This document shows, piece after piece, positions 13,998 to 21,500 of a stretch of DNA of 25,970 nt. A model generated the notes under the pieces. It made no database searches. It saw nothing but the letters and a program-made list of their open reading frames with translations, and had not been told where the DNA came from. Location of the stretch: assembly GCA_035255485.1 (NCBI GenBank), contig DATEZO010000284.1:1-25970 (forward strand), read 5' to 3'. Numbering within the stretch: position 1 is the stretch's first letter; each line of letters begins with the position of its first letter. The position numbers were made by a program, and so were the translations under genes. The DNA is from DATEZO01 sp035255485. GTDB lineage: Bacteria > Pseudomonadota > Gammaproteobacteria > Burkholderiales > Burkholderiaceae_D.

Positions 13998-15377
13998 GTG
14001 GGGATTTTCTCGCTTTTTGGCAAGAAAGACCGCCAGCGGGGCGATACGCCCGCTGATGCTTTTGCGCGCAAAAAACGTGATGTTGCCGCTGCCTCGCTCA
14101 ATACCGGCAACGGACCGAGGACCGATACCGGAGGCGGATCCGATTCTTCTACAGTCAAGCGCAAGGTCGTTGCGCAGGCTACTACGATGAAGATCGACGC
14201 CATCGAATCCGAGATGTCGTCTGAATTCGTCAAACCATTGCCATCCGAGTATCCACTTCCTGGCTCGCCTGCACAGAATCCCGCTATGGCCAGCGTACCG
14301 CCATCGCCAGACAGCTACGATACCGTCCCGGGCCTCTTGCCGAATAATGAAAATTTTCAGCAACCTATCACGCTTTCTCCGTCAGAAGCCGCGCCTCTGG
14401 TGGATGAAGCCGCAATCTTGTTTGCCAACGGACAGATGGAACTCGTCGAGAGCATGCTGCTTGCGGCAATCCAGGGCGATGCATTCGATCCTGCGACACT
14501 GGCTGTATGGCGGATGCTGCTTGAACTGTACCAGGTGACTGGCAAGCGCCCGGAGTTCGAGTCGCTGTCGATCGAGTATGCCAGCAAGTTTGAAACGTCT
14601 CCGCCCGCCTGGGTGGAAAATTTTACGGCACCGCAGGCGGCGCCGACAACATTGCCAAAAACGACACCGACTGTTCCATTTGCCGCCAAACTTGATGGCG
14701 GCATCGTAAAGCAACTGGAGCGAGTCCAGAATCTGGCAGCAAATCACCACGTCCTGCGCCTGGAATTCATGCGCGTCACCGAAGTGACTCCGGTGGGCTG
14801 CGGCATCCTGCTCAGCGTTCTGAAAAAATTGCAGCGGTCGGGCAACGATCTGATTCTGGTCGGCGCACCGCACCTTGCCGGTCAAATTCGTGCCATTCTG
14901 GAAGTGGGCCGGCGCGACGAGACCGAAATACCATGGCTGTTGCTGCTTGAAATCCTGCAACTCCTGAATCTCGAAAAGGAATTCGAGGAAGCGAGCATCG
15001 ATTATTGCGTCACATTCGAAGTCTCTCCTCCCGCGTTTGTTGCGCCGAAAAACAGAATCACCACTGTAGTCGAAGATGAAACCGCTTCCAGACCGGAATC
15101 CGGGCATTTCATGATGCCTGCGGTGATCACAGGACGAACCGATCAGTTGATTGATTCGATTGCCGCCCATGCAGCGGATCATCACTCGGCAATCCTCGAT
15201 TGCATGCACCTCTTGCGCGTCGATTTTGGCGCAGCGGGGCAATTGCTGACCGGCCTGATGCCAATTGCCAGCGCCGGCGCCGAGATCGAGCTACGCAACG
15301 TCAACCATCTTGTTGCCGCCTTGTTTCAAGTTATCGGCCTGCAAAATATCGCGCGCATCCTGCCGCGCAAGAACTGA
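13998..15377 (+). CDS. Two-module STAS-like domain protein
   Basis: 459 residues, starting at a GTG after TAGGAAA. I recognise it as the STAS-type conserved protein beside hslVU in Burkholderiales; function unknown. After MGIFSLFGKKD comes a low-complexity stretch rich in Ser, Pro and Thr (about 12-130). Then a helical unit (about 131-206), a STAS-like unit (about 230-300), a second helical unit (about 301-348) and a second STAS-like unit (about 372-457). The helical units share a 36-residue segment (171-206 and 313-348) with 18 identities, both starting with W and ending in SPPA-x-V, so the protein arose by duplication. STAS domains usually mediate regulatory protein contacts; no catalytic motif is visible. 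It precedes hslV by about 115 bases, in which a heat-shock promoter lies. Confidence 0.78.
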   Translation: MGIFSLFGKKDRQRGDTPADAFARKKRDVAAASLNTGNGPRTDTGGGSDSSTVKRKVVAQATTMKIDAIESEMSSEFVKPLPSEYPLPGSPAQNPAMASVPPSPDSYDTVPGLLPNNENFQQPITLSPSEAAPLVDEAAILFANGQMELVESMLLAAIQGDAFDPATLAVWRMLLELYQVTGKRPEFESLSIEYASKFETSPPAWVENFTAPQAAPTTLPKTTPTVPFAAKLDGGIVKQLERVQNLAANHHVLRLEFMRVTEVTPVGCGILLSVLKKLQRSGNDLILVGAPHLAGQIRAILEVGRRDETEIPWLLLLEILQLLNLEKEFEEASIDYCVTFEVSPPAFVAPKNRITTVVEDETASRPESGHFMMPAVITGRTDQLIDSIAAHAADHHSAILDCMHLLRVDFGAAGQLLTGLMPIASAGAEIELRNVNHLVAALFQVIGLQNIARILPRKN

Positions 15378-15411
15378 ACATTCCGTCACTTCCACGCAGT
15401 CCGTATCGTCT

Positions 15412-15439
15412 CTTGCAATAGGATGATCCATCCCCATTT
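15412..15439 (+). promoter_or_regulatory. Sigma-32 (heat shock) promoter of hslVU
   Basis: CTTGCAA (15412-15418; consensus CTTGAAA), a 13-base spacer, then CCCCATTT (15432-15439; consensus CCCCATNT). Both boxes and the spacing fit RpoH promoters, and hslVU is a classic RpoH target. Transcription would start near 15446, about 48 bases before the hslV ATG. The -10 box is also the left arm of an inverted repeat (15432-15453). Confidence 0.85.
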
Positions 15440-15453
15440 TTTAAAAATTGGGG
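15432..15453. repeat. AT-rich inverted repeat over the hslV -10 box
   Basis: CCCCA and five T on the left mirror five A and TGGGG on the right, with one mismatch; 22 bases in all. It spans the -10 and the likely start site of the heat-shock promoter. It could be an operator, or a stop for read-through from the STAS gene. Confidence 0.4.
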
Positions 15454-15493
15454 CTTCCCAACATTTTTGGCATCTCATATTTCAGAGGATCGC

Positions 15494-16030
15494 ATGGAAC
15501 AGTTTCATGGCACGACCATACTCTCCGTTCGACGCGGCAACATGGTCGCATTGGGTGGCGATGGCCAGGTCACGCTGGGCAATATCGTGATGAAGGGTTC
15601 GGCACGTAAAGTGCGCAAGCTGTTTCAAGGCAAGGTGCTGGCCGGGTTTGCCGGCGGCACCGCAGATGCATTTACCTTGCTGGAACGTTTTGAAGGCAAG
15701 CTTGAAAAGCATCAAGGCAATCTGATGCGCGCTTCGGTGGAGCTGGCAAAGGACTGGCGCACCGACCGCATATTGCGCCGGCTGGAAGCCATGCTGCTGG
15801 TGGCGGATCGCGAATCAACGCTGATCATTACAGGTAATGGCGATGTGCTGGAGCCGGAGGCCGGTATCGGCGCAATCGGATCCGGCGGCGCGTTTGCGCA
15901 ATCGGCGGCAAAAGCACTGCAGGAAAATACCGACCTGCCACCAATCGATATCGTTAAAAAGTCGCTGGAAATCGCCGGCGAACTCTGTATCTACACTAAT
16001 TTATCCCATACGATCGAAACCCTGGAATAA
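15494..16030 (+). CDS. hslV: HslV, ATP-dependent protease peptidase subunit
   Basis: 178 residues. HslV forms the two-ring peptidase core that degrades proteins handed over by HslU. The N-terminal threonine nucleophile lies in MEQFHGTTILSVRR, so a six-residue propeptide would be removed to expose Thr7. Family signs are GGDGQVTLGN, VLAGFAGGTADAF, ELAKDWRTDR, LIITGNGDV and GAIGSGGAFAQSAAKAL. I take the ATG at 15494, preceded by AGAGGAT, and reject an upstream in-frame start at 15467 that would add nine foreign residues before the nucleophile. It is followed after 34 bases by hslU, with an RpoH-type promoter ahead. Confidence 0.97.
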   Translation: MEQFHGTTILSVRRGNMVALGGDGQVTLGNIVMKGSARKVRKLFQGKVLAGFAGGTADAFTLLERFEGKLEKHQGNLMRASVELAKDWRTDRILRRLEAMLLVADRESTLIITGNGDVLEPEAGIGAIGSGGAFAQSAAKALQENTDLPPIDIVKKSLEIAGELCIYTNLSHTIETLE

Positions 16031-16064
16031 GGTGTTTTCCCGTAACTTCCTGCGAAGAAATATC

Positions 16065-17414
16065 ATGAACATGACGCCCCAGGAGATTGTCTCCGAACTC
16101 GACAAGCACGTGGTCGGCCAGGCGCGCGCCAAACGCGCGGTTGCCATCGCATTGCGCAACCGCTGGCGCCGGCAGCAGGTGACAGAACCGCTCCGTCACG
16201 AAATCACGCCCAAGAATATCCTGATGATCGGCCCGACCGGGGTCGGCAAGACCGAGATCGCGCGTCGTCTCGCCAAGCTGGCTGATGCGCCGTTCATCAA
16301 GGTGGAAGCAACCAAGTTTACCGAAGTCGGTTACGTCGGCCGCGACGTCGATACCATCGTACGCGACCTGATCGACATCGGCATCAAGCAGACGCGGGAA
16401 TTCGAAATGCAGAAGGTGCGCGATCGGGCCAAGGACGCCGCGGAAGAGCGCATCATCGATATCCTGGTGCCACCGGCGCGCGATTTCGGATTCAGCTCCA
16501 CGCCCGGCAATCAGGGCGAAAGCGAAGGGCAAACCGGCGGTGCAGCGCGTCAGACATTTCGCAAGCGCTTGCGCGAGGGACTGCTCGACGACCGCGAAGT
16601 GGAAATCGAGCTGGCGGAAAGCGGGCCACACATGGAAATCATGGCGCCACCCGGCATGGAAGAAATGACCGAGCAGATCAAGTCGATGTTTTCCGGCATG
16701 GGTAGCGGCCGCAGGAAAAAGCGCAAGGTCAAGATCAAGGAGGCGATGCAACTGCTGGTCGAAGAAGAAGCTTCCCGCCTGATCAACGAGGATGAACTGA
16801 AGCAAAAGGCGATCACGAATGTCGAACAGAACGGCATCGTGTTTCTTGACGAGATCGACAAGATCGCTACGCGATCGGAAGTCGGCGGCGCGGATGTATC
16901 GCGCGCTGGCGTACAGCGCGACCTGCTGCCTCTGGTCGAAGGCACCACCGTCAACACCAAGTACGGCATGATCAAGACCGATCACATTTTATTCATCGCT
17001 TCCGGTGCGTTCCACCTGGCCAAGCCGTCGGATCTGATTCCGGAGTTGCAAGGGCGCTTTCCGATTCGGGTCGAGCTTGAATCCCTGTCGATTGCCGATT
17101 TCGAGCGCATTCTGACTGGGACCGATGCCTGCCTGACAAAGCAATATGAAGCGCTGCTGGCCACCGAGGAAGTCAAGATCGAATTCGCCCCGGAGGGTAT
17201 CCAGCGTCTGGCGGAAATCGCTTTCTCGGTCAACGAGAAAACCGAAAATATCGGGGCACGACGGTTGTACACCGTGATGGAAAAACTGCTGGAGGAAATA
17301 TCATTTTCCGCCAACGAAAACTCCGGTCAGGCACTGAAGATCGATGCCGCCTACGTCGATGAACGGCTGGGCGCATTGGCTGTCAACGAGGATTTGTCGC
17401 GCTACGTTCTGTAA
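16065..17414 (+). CDS. hslU: HslU, ATPase unfoldase subunit of HslUV protease
   Basis: 449 residues (E. coli 443). The AAA+ hexamer unfolds substrates and threads them into HslV. Seen in order: MTPQEIVSELDKHVVGQ, Walker A GPTGVGKT (56-63), pore loop GYVG (89-92), the I-domain (about 110-240, with a basic GRRKKRKVKIK stretch), Walker B VFLDEID (259-265), and the sensor-2 region with GARRLYTVMEKLLEE. The C-terminus ends LSRYVL, the tail that docks into HslV. The open frame runs further upstream through hslV, but the family start and ATG at 16065 fit; a second ATG two codons on is also possible. It is co-transcribed with hslV. Confidence 0.97.
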   Translation: MNMTPQEIVSELDKHVVGQARAKRAVAIALRNRWRRQQVTEPLRHEITPKNILMIGPTGVGKTEIARRLAKLADAPFIKVEATKFTEVGYVGRDVDTIVRDLIDIGIKQTREFEMQKVRDRAKDAAEERIIDILVPPARDFGFSSTPGNQGESEGQTGGAARQTFRKRLREGLLDDREVEIELAESGPHMEIMAPPGMEEMTEQIKSMFSGMGSGRRKKRKVKIKEAMQLLVEEEASRLINEDELKQKAITNVEQNGIVFLDEIDKIATRSEVGGADVSRAGVQRDLLPLVEGTTVNTKYGMIKTDHILFIASGAFHLAKPSDLIPELQGRFPIRVELESLSIADFERILTGTDACLTKQYEALLATEEVKIEFAPEGIQRLAEIAFSVNEKTENIGARRLYTVMEKLLEEISFSANENSGQALKIDAAYVDERLGALAVNEDLSRYVL

Positions 17415-17457
17415 CCGTCCAAGCGGCGCACCAACCGGGGCGTCGCCATTCAATCTC

Positions 17458-17658
17458 ATGGCAAACAAGGCACTCAGCAAACGGCAGAAACTGACCATTC
17501 GGGTCGAGCCATCGCAGAAGGCATTAAAGCCGCGCAATCCGATTGCACTGGCGGCCAGACAGCGTGCCGCCGGTCCACATAAGAAAACCGCTTCTGCCGT
17601 GCGGCATCTGCAACAGCGCCTGCTGAAGAAAACCCAATCCGGGCGGGATGACCAGTAA
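17458..17658 (+). CDS. Small basic conserved-looking hypothetical protein
   Basis: 66 residues from an ATG at 17458: MANKALSKRQKLTIRVEPSQ, then KPRNPIALAARQRAAGPHKK and a C-terminal RHLQQRLLKKTQ. About a quarter of residues are Lys or Arg, with no Cys, signal or membrane segment. I recall small basic proteins of this style (MANK-x-LS-x-RQ, then PRNP) in Burkholderiales, but cannot name a domain. It begins 44 bases after hslU on the same strand and is followed by a strong hairpin, so it could be the last gene of the hslVU operon. No ribosome site is evident. A nucleic-acid-binding role would fit the charge but is a guess. Confidence 0.55.
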   Translation: MANKALSKRQKLTIRVEPSQKALKPRNPIALAARQRAAGPHKKTASAVRHLQQRLLKKTQSGRDDQ

Positions 17659-17715
17659 GGCGCGTCTCCTGCCCGGCATCCACCGATCGCATTGCGCCGC
17701 TGTTTGTCCGGAGAA

Positions 17716-17746
17716 GCGCAGCACATCCGGGCCGGATACGCTGCGC
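17716..17746. terminator. Strong hairpin between the hslVU operon and cyaY
   Basis: Arms 17716-17730 and 17732-17746 pair at 13 of 15 positions (the innermost pairs open to make the loop). It lies between two convergent genes, 57 bases after the small basic ORF and about 10 before the cyaY stop, fitting a two-way terminator or a REP-type palindrome. No clear T-run follows on the plus strand. Confidence 0.5.
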
Positions 17747-17755
17747 CTTACAGCT

Positions 17756-18091
17756 TCAAGCCGCATTCAGCACCAATGCACTGCCGCCCTGATCGCTGAC
17801 CATTCGCGATAACGCCGCAAACAATTCCGCCCCGTCGCGCGTATTGATCCAGCGTCCATCCTCCCGCCGGAAATGGAAGCCGCCCGACTTGGCCGCCACC
17901 CATATTTCCTGCATCGCCGCCTGGCTGTTGACGATGATTTTCGAGCCGTTATCGATGAATTCGATTTCCAGCACGTTGCCGCTGCGATTACATTCGACGT
18001 CCAGGACATCAGCATCCGCTGCTTGCTCCAACGCTCTTTCGACAGCACCCAGCGTTGTATCCGCCAGCGCCAGGAATTCCGATTCGGTCAT
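17756..18091 (-). CDS. cyaY: Frataxin-like iron protein CyaY
   Basis: 111 residues, the usual CyaY size. The bacterial frataxin homologue binds iron weakly and modulates iron-sulfur cluster assembly by IscS. The frataxin pattern is visible: an acidic first helix (TESEFLALADTTLGAVERAL), DVECNRSGNVLEIEFIDNGSKIIVNSQ (strands), then QEIWVAAKSGGFHFRREDGRWINTRDG-x-EL. I choose the ATG at 18089-18091 since GGAG lies six bases upstream; an ATG four codons earlier (18103) has none. It diverges from lptM with only 24 bases between the starts, so their control regions must overlap the genes. The cyaY/lptM pairing is also found in E. coli. Confidence 0.94.
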   Translation of the reverse strand: MTESEFLALADTTLGAVERALEQAADADVLDVECNRSGNVLEIEFIDNGSKIIVNSQAAMQEIWVAAKSGGFHFRREDGRWINTRDGAELFAALSRMVSDQGGSALVLNAA

Positions 18092-18115
18092 GCTACACTC
18101 CATCAGGTTTTGTAA

Positions 18116-18325
18116 ATGGTGATTTTAATCGTGAAGCTCTATTGTAATTGGTCGCGCCGTGCCGTTTTTTCGATTGCCATCGGATTGAGCGGCCTGCTTT
18201 CCGCCTGCGGACAAAGAGGTCCGCTTTATTTGCCGAGCAAGCCTGCGCAGGATATTCTCCGCACGCAACCCGTTCCTGCGCCATCGCCCGTCCCGACTGA
18301 CAGCAACATTTCTCCTTCCAAATAA
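18116..18325 (+). CDS. lptM: LptM (YifL) small lipoprotein
   Basis: 69 residues from the ATG at 18116, or 64 from a GTG at 18131, which gives the more usual MKLYCNWSRRAVFSIAIG signal. The lipobox LSAC is followed by GQRGPLYLP, the hallmark CGQ(K/R)GPLYLP of LptM. In E. coli LptM helps the LptD-LptE outer-membrane LPS translocon mature. After it comes a Pro- and Ser-rich tail. The gene is often missed because of its size. It precedes lysA by 13 bases on the same strand, and both probably share a transcript that diverges from cyaY. No clear ribosome site distinguishes the two starts. Confidence 0.9.
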   Translation: MVILIVKLYCNWSRRAVFSIAIGLSGLLSACGQRGPLYLPSKPAQDILRTQPVPAPSPVPTDSNISPSK

Positions 18326-18338
18326 ATTCTGTTCCAAC

Positions 18339-19622
18339 ATGTCGCATTTCTCTTATCAGCAGGGCGTGTTGTGCGCCGAAGATACGCCACTTCCACAGAT
18401 CGCACGGCAATTCGGCACGCCGACCTACATCTATTCCAAGGCCGCGCTGATCGAAAATTTTTCCGCCTATGGAAATGCCTGCAAACAACATGGCCGCGAT
18501 GACGATACCGCACTGATCTGCTATTCGGTCAAATCCAACTCCAATCTGGCCGTGCTGGATCTGCTGAAACAGCTTGGGTCCGGCTTCGACATTGTATCGG
18601 GCGGCGAATTGCTGCGCGTGCTGGCAGTGGGCGGTGACCCGCGCAAAGTGATTTTTTCCGGCGTTGGCAAGACGCGCGAAGAAATGCGCCTGGCGCTGTC
18701 GCATGACATCCTGTGCTTCAACGTCGAATCGATTCCGGAACTGCAACGTCTGAACCAGGTCGCCGCTGAAATGGACAAGCAGGCGCGCATCTCGCTGCGC
18801 GTGAATCCCAACGTCGATGCAAAAACCCATCCCTACATTTCCACCGGGCTGAAGGAAAACAAGTTCGGCGTTGCCTATGAAGACGCGCTGCCGACTTATC
18901 GCATGGCAGCGGCCATGCCGCATATCAGCGTGACCGGCATCGACTGCCATATCGGATCGCAACTGCTGGATGACGCGCCCTTGCTGGAAGCGGTCGACAA
19001 GCTGATCGAGCTGGTCGATACGCTGGCCGACGAAGGCATCCCTTTGCATCATCTGGACATCGGCGGCGGCATCGGCATCGCTTACGACGCCGACCAGCCG
19101 GTGGCAATTGGCGATTACCTGGGGCGCCTGTTTGCCAGGATCGATGCCTGGCGCCTGCAGCGGCATCAGGGCAAGCCGATCAAGGTAATGTTCGAGCCGG
19201 GCCGCTCTATCGTCGGCAATGCCGGTATCTTGCTGACCGAAGTGCAATATCTCAAACATGGCGAGACCAGGAATTTCGCGATCGTGGACGCGGCGATGAA
19301 CGATCTGATGCGCCCCGCAATGTACGAGGCGTGGCATGCAGTGCACGAAGTCACGAAATGCAGCGCGCCGGCAAAAATCTACGATGTCGTCGGCCCGGTG
19401 TGCGAATCGGGCGACTGGCTGGCGCGCTCGCGGACGCTGGCGATCGAGCAGGGCGACCTGCTCGCGATCATGTCTGCCGGCGCTTACGGCATGACGATGG
19501 CGTCGAATTACAATACGCGCGGCCGGGCAGCCGAGGTGATGGTGGATGGCGACCGCGTGCATCTGGTGCGCCGACGCGAAGCACCGAGTGACTTATTCGC
19601 GCTGGAATCGCTGCCGGGCTGA
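18339..19622 (+). CDS. lysA: Diaminopimelate decarboxylase
   Basis: 427 residues. The PLP enzyme makes L-lysine from meso-diaminopimelate. The fold-type III PLP lysine is Lys65 in CYSVKSNSNLAVL; also visible are SGGEL, RVNPNVDAKTHPYISTG, KFGV, DCHIGSQL, the phosphate-binding DIGGGIGI, FEPGRSIVGNAG, and GPVCESGDWLA with the catalytic Cys at the dimer interface, then GAYGMTMASNYN. Length and motifs are canonical. It is downstream of lptM, and dapF, the preceding step, is 10 kb upstream. Its end faces msrQ, and the 55-base convergent gap contains part of repeat copy B. Confidence 0.97.
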   Translation: MSHFSYQQGVLCAEDTPLPQIARQFGTPTYIYSKAALIENFSAYGNACKQHGRDDDTALICYSVKSNSNLAVLDLLKQLGSGFDIVSGGELLRVLAVGGDPRKVIFSGVGKTREEMRLALSHDILCFNVESIPELQRLNQVAAEMDKQARISLRVNPNVDAKTHPYISTGLKENKFGVAYEDALPTYRMAAAMPHISVTGIDCHIGSQLLDDAPLLEAVDKLIELVDTLADEGIPLHHLDIGGGIGIAYDADQPVAIGDYLGRLFARIDAWRLQRHQGKPIKVMFEPGRSIVGNAGILLTEVQYLKHGETRNFAIVDAAMNDLMRPAMYEAWHAVHEVTKCSAPAKIYDVVGPVCESGDWLARSRTLAIEQGDLLAIMSAGAYGMTMASNYNTRGRAAEVMVDGDRVHLVRRREAPSDLFALESLPG

Positions 19623-19654
19623 CAGGACTGCACCGCATTTACGATACTCCATGG

Positions 19655-19714
19655 TGTATTTTTAAAAACCCGCATATTCATTGCGAATATTGCATTGTTT
19701 TCACTGATACTCCC
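19655..19714. repeat. 60-bp dispersed repeat, copy B
   Basis: Matches copy A (1424-1483) at 50 of 60 positions in the same strand sense, with an identical 22-base core (19671-19692) holding ATATTC-attgc-GAATAT (19674-19690). On the minus strand the repeat supplies the last eleven codons and the stop of msrQ. That it overlaps a gene end here and a spacer in copy A argues for a small mobile or dispersed element more than a simple operator. Confidence 0.75.
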
Positions 19715-20334
19715 TTTTTATTCTGCACCTGGATGCGCCCGACACGCCACCATACCCGTAGCAGCAATAGCACGACGACAATTGCTCCAAACAGGATTGG
19801 CTGCGCAAAGTCATGCTTGCCGGCTTTCATCCACCAGAAATGCAAAATACCTAGCGGCACAATTACGTAAATCAGGCGATGCAGCCATTGCCAGCGTTTG
19901 CCGCCCAGGCGCCTGACCATGCCGTTGGTGCTGGTGACGGCCAGCGGAATCAGTAGCAGGAAAGCACTGAATCCGACGGTAATGAAAGGCCGCTTGATGA
20001 CATCCCGGACCATCTCGTCGATGTCGAAGAAATGGTCGAACCAGAGGAAGGTCGTAAAGTGCAGCGCCACATAGAAAAACGCGAACAATCCCAGCATGCG
20101 GCGTAGCTTGATCATCCAGTTCCATCCGGTCAAACGGCGCAAGGGCGTGACCGTCAGCGTCAGGCACAGGAAATACAGGGTCCAGTCGCCGGTATTGCGG
20201 GTGATGAATTCAATTGGATTCGCACCCAGCCGGTCGGTCAGCGTAAACGCGACCAGGCGCAGGAACGGCAGCAGCGCCAGTGCAAACACGACGGACTTGA
20301 TTGCAAGAAGTTGTCGAGGCGAGGGAGTAACCAT
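19678..20334 (-). CDS. msrQ: MsrQ, heme membrane subunit of methionine sulfoxide reductase
   Basis: 218 residues. MsrQ (YedZ) carries electrons from the quinone pool or cytoplasmic flavin reductase to periplasmic MsrP. About six membrane spans are visible, with heme-ligand-like histidines at 92 (ALHFTTFLWF), 152 (WLHRLIY) and 165 (ILHFWWMK), in the ferric-reductase-like family pattern. I choose the ATG at 20332-20334, with AAGG six bases upstream, over an upstream TTG. The last eleven residues and the stop are encoded by repeat copy B, so the natural C-terminus after VGRIQVQNKK is probably altered. It lies about 100 bases downstream of msrP on the same strand. Confidence 0.92.
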   Translation of the reverse strand: MVTPSPRQLLAIKSVVFALALLPFLRLVAFTLTDRLGANPIEFITRNTGDWTLYFLCLTLTVTPLRRLTGWNWMIKLRRMLGLFAFFYVALHFTTFLWFDHFFDIDEMVRDVIKRPFITVGFSAFLLLIPLAVTSTNGMVRRLGGKRWQWLHRLIYVIVPLGILHFWWMKAGKHDFAQPILFGAIVVVLLLLRVWWRVGRIQVQNKKGVSVKTMQYSQ

Positions 20335-20435
20335 GTTATGCCTTGATGTGGGCTCTTCCAGCTTGAGCGAAGGATGAAGTGCGTCGCGCAACTCTGGCCG
20401 GGAATCCGCCAGGAAAGCGCGATTCCCGGCGCTTG

Positions 20436-21416
20436 CTAAAAGAACTTCTTCAGATCCATGCCGGAATACAGCGGTGCAACTTCGCCATAGCCATTGAACA
20501 TCAGGGTCTTGCGTTTCCTGGTGAAGAATCCGTCTTCGCCAATGCGCCGTTCAGTCGCCTGCGACCAGCGCGGATGATCAACTGCCGGATTCACATTGGC
20601 ATAAAAGCCGTATTCCTGTGGCGCAGCAAGATTCCATGCCGTACGCGGCTGATCCCTTACAAAGCGGATCTTCACGATCGATTTGGCGGATTTGAAGCCG
20701 TATTTCCACGGCGTCACGACCCGGATCGGGGCACCGTTCTGGTTCGGCAGGACGTCGCCATACATACCGAAGGCCAGGAGCACAAGCGGATGATTTGCCT
20801 CGTCGAGCCGCAAGCCTTCGACATAAGGCCATTCCAGCACGGCGCCGCGCACGCCAGGCATGGTTTTCCTGTCCGCCAGCGTCGTGAATTCCACGTATTT
20901 CGCATTGCCGGTCGGCTCGACATGCCGGATCAGTGCCGACAGGGAATATCCGATCCAGGGAATCACCATTGACCAGCCTTCAACGCAGCGCAGGCGATAA
21001 ATACGCTCTTCCAGCGGCGCAAGTTTTTGCAACGCATCGATATCGAGCGTCATCGGTTTTTTGACGTCACCTTCGATCGAAACCGTCCAGGGGCGGGTTT
21101 TGAGCGCGCTCGCATGGCTTGCCGGGTCAGATTTGTCGGTGCCGAATTCATAAAAATTGTTATATGTGGTGGCGTCCTTGAACGAGGTGCTCTTGTCCAT
21201 CACGATATAGGCCGGATTTACTTTCGCGGCCAGCTTCTGCGTGCCAGGTGCCTGCGCGAATGCCTCGCGTGCGGCCATGTCGATTAACGCGCTGCCGGCG
21301 ATGGAGCCGACTGCAAGCTGCCTGATGAAGGCGCGGCGCGATTCGGCCACGGCACGCGGCGTTATTTCAGAGGGGTAGGGAATATCGATTCCGTTGGGTT
21401 TGCGCTTGATTAACAT
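20436..21416 (-). CDS. msrP: MsrP, periplasmic molybdopterin methionine sulfoxide reductase
   Basis: 326 residues. This Mo-cofactor enzyme repairs oxidised methionine in envelope proteins. The Tat signal is clear: ESRRAFIRQLAVGSIAGSAL (twin Arg at 27-28), with cleavage likely after AFA near residue 53. The Mo ligand is Cys144 in YRLRCVEGWSMVIPW; family signs include NNFYEFG, TPWKYGFKS and the C-terminal MFNGYGEVAPLY. I use the ATG at 21414-21416, with GGAG five bases upstream, rather than an earlier in-frame start at 21446. It is first of an msrP-msrQ pair, 84 bases after the anti-sigma gene on the same strand. Confidence 0.96.
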   Translation of the reverse strand: MLIKRKPNGIDIPYPSEITPRAVAESRRAFIRQLAVGSIAGSALIDMAAREAFAQAPGTQKLAAKVNPAYIVMDKSTSFKDATTYNNFYEFGTDKSDPASHASALKTRPWTVSIEGDVKKPMTLDIDALQKLAPLEERIYRLRCVEGWSMVIPWIGYSLSALIRHVEPTGNAKYVEFTTLADRKTMPGVRGAVLEWPYVEGLRLDEANHPLVLLAFGMYGDVLPNQNGAPIRVVTPWKYGFKSAKSIVKIRFVRDQPRTAWNLAAPQEYGFYANVNPAVDHPRWSQATERRIGEDGFFTRKRKTLMFNGYGEVAPLYSGMDLKKFF

Positions 21417-21466
21417 GGTCACTCCATCCTGAAGCTGAAAGATCACACTTGGGCTATTGGTGCCGT

Positions 21467-21478
21467 GACAACCTTGTC
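21467..21478. promoter_or_regulatory. Short palindrome ahead of msrP
   Basis: GACAA-CC-TTGTC in the 84-base gap between the anti-sigma gene and msrP. The arms are five bases. On the minus strand a TTGTCA overlaps it and a loose TGTGAT follows 18 bases on, so it could mark the msrP promoter with an operator. Weak evidence. Confidence 0.2.
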
Positions 21479-21500
21479 GTCATTTCAAGCTATTTCCGTG

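Noticed and set aside
15837..16064. N-terminal extension of HslU overlapping hslV
   Set aside because: The upstream codons are hslV read in another frame; the conserved HslU N-terminus begins at the ATG at 16065.
18093..19562. 489-codon open frame on the minus strand opposite lysA and lptM
   Set aside because: Arg/His/Gln-rich antisense shadow of lysA; longer than the real gene's neighbours only because lysA codon use avoids stops on the other strand.
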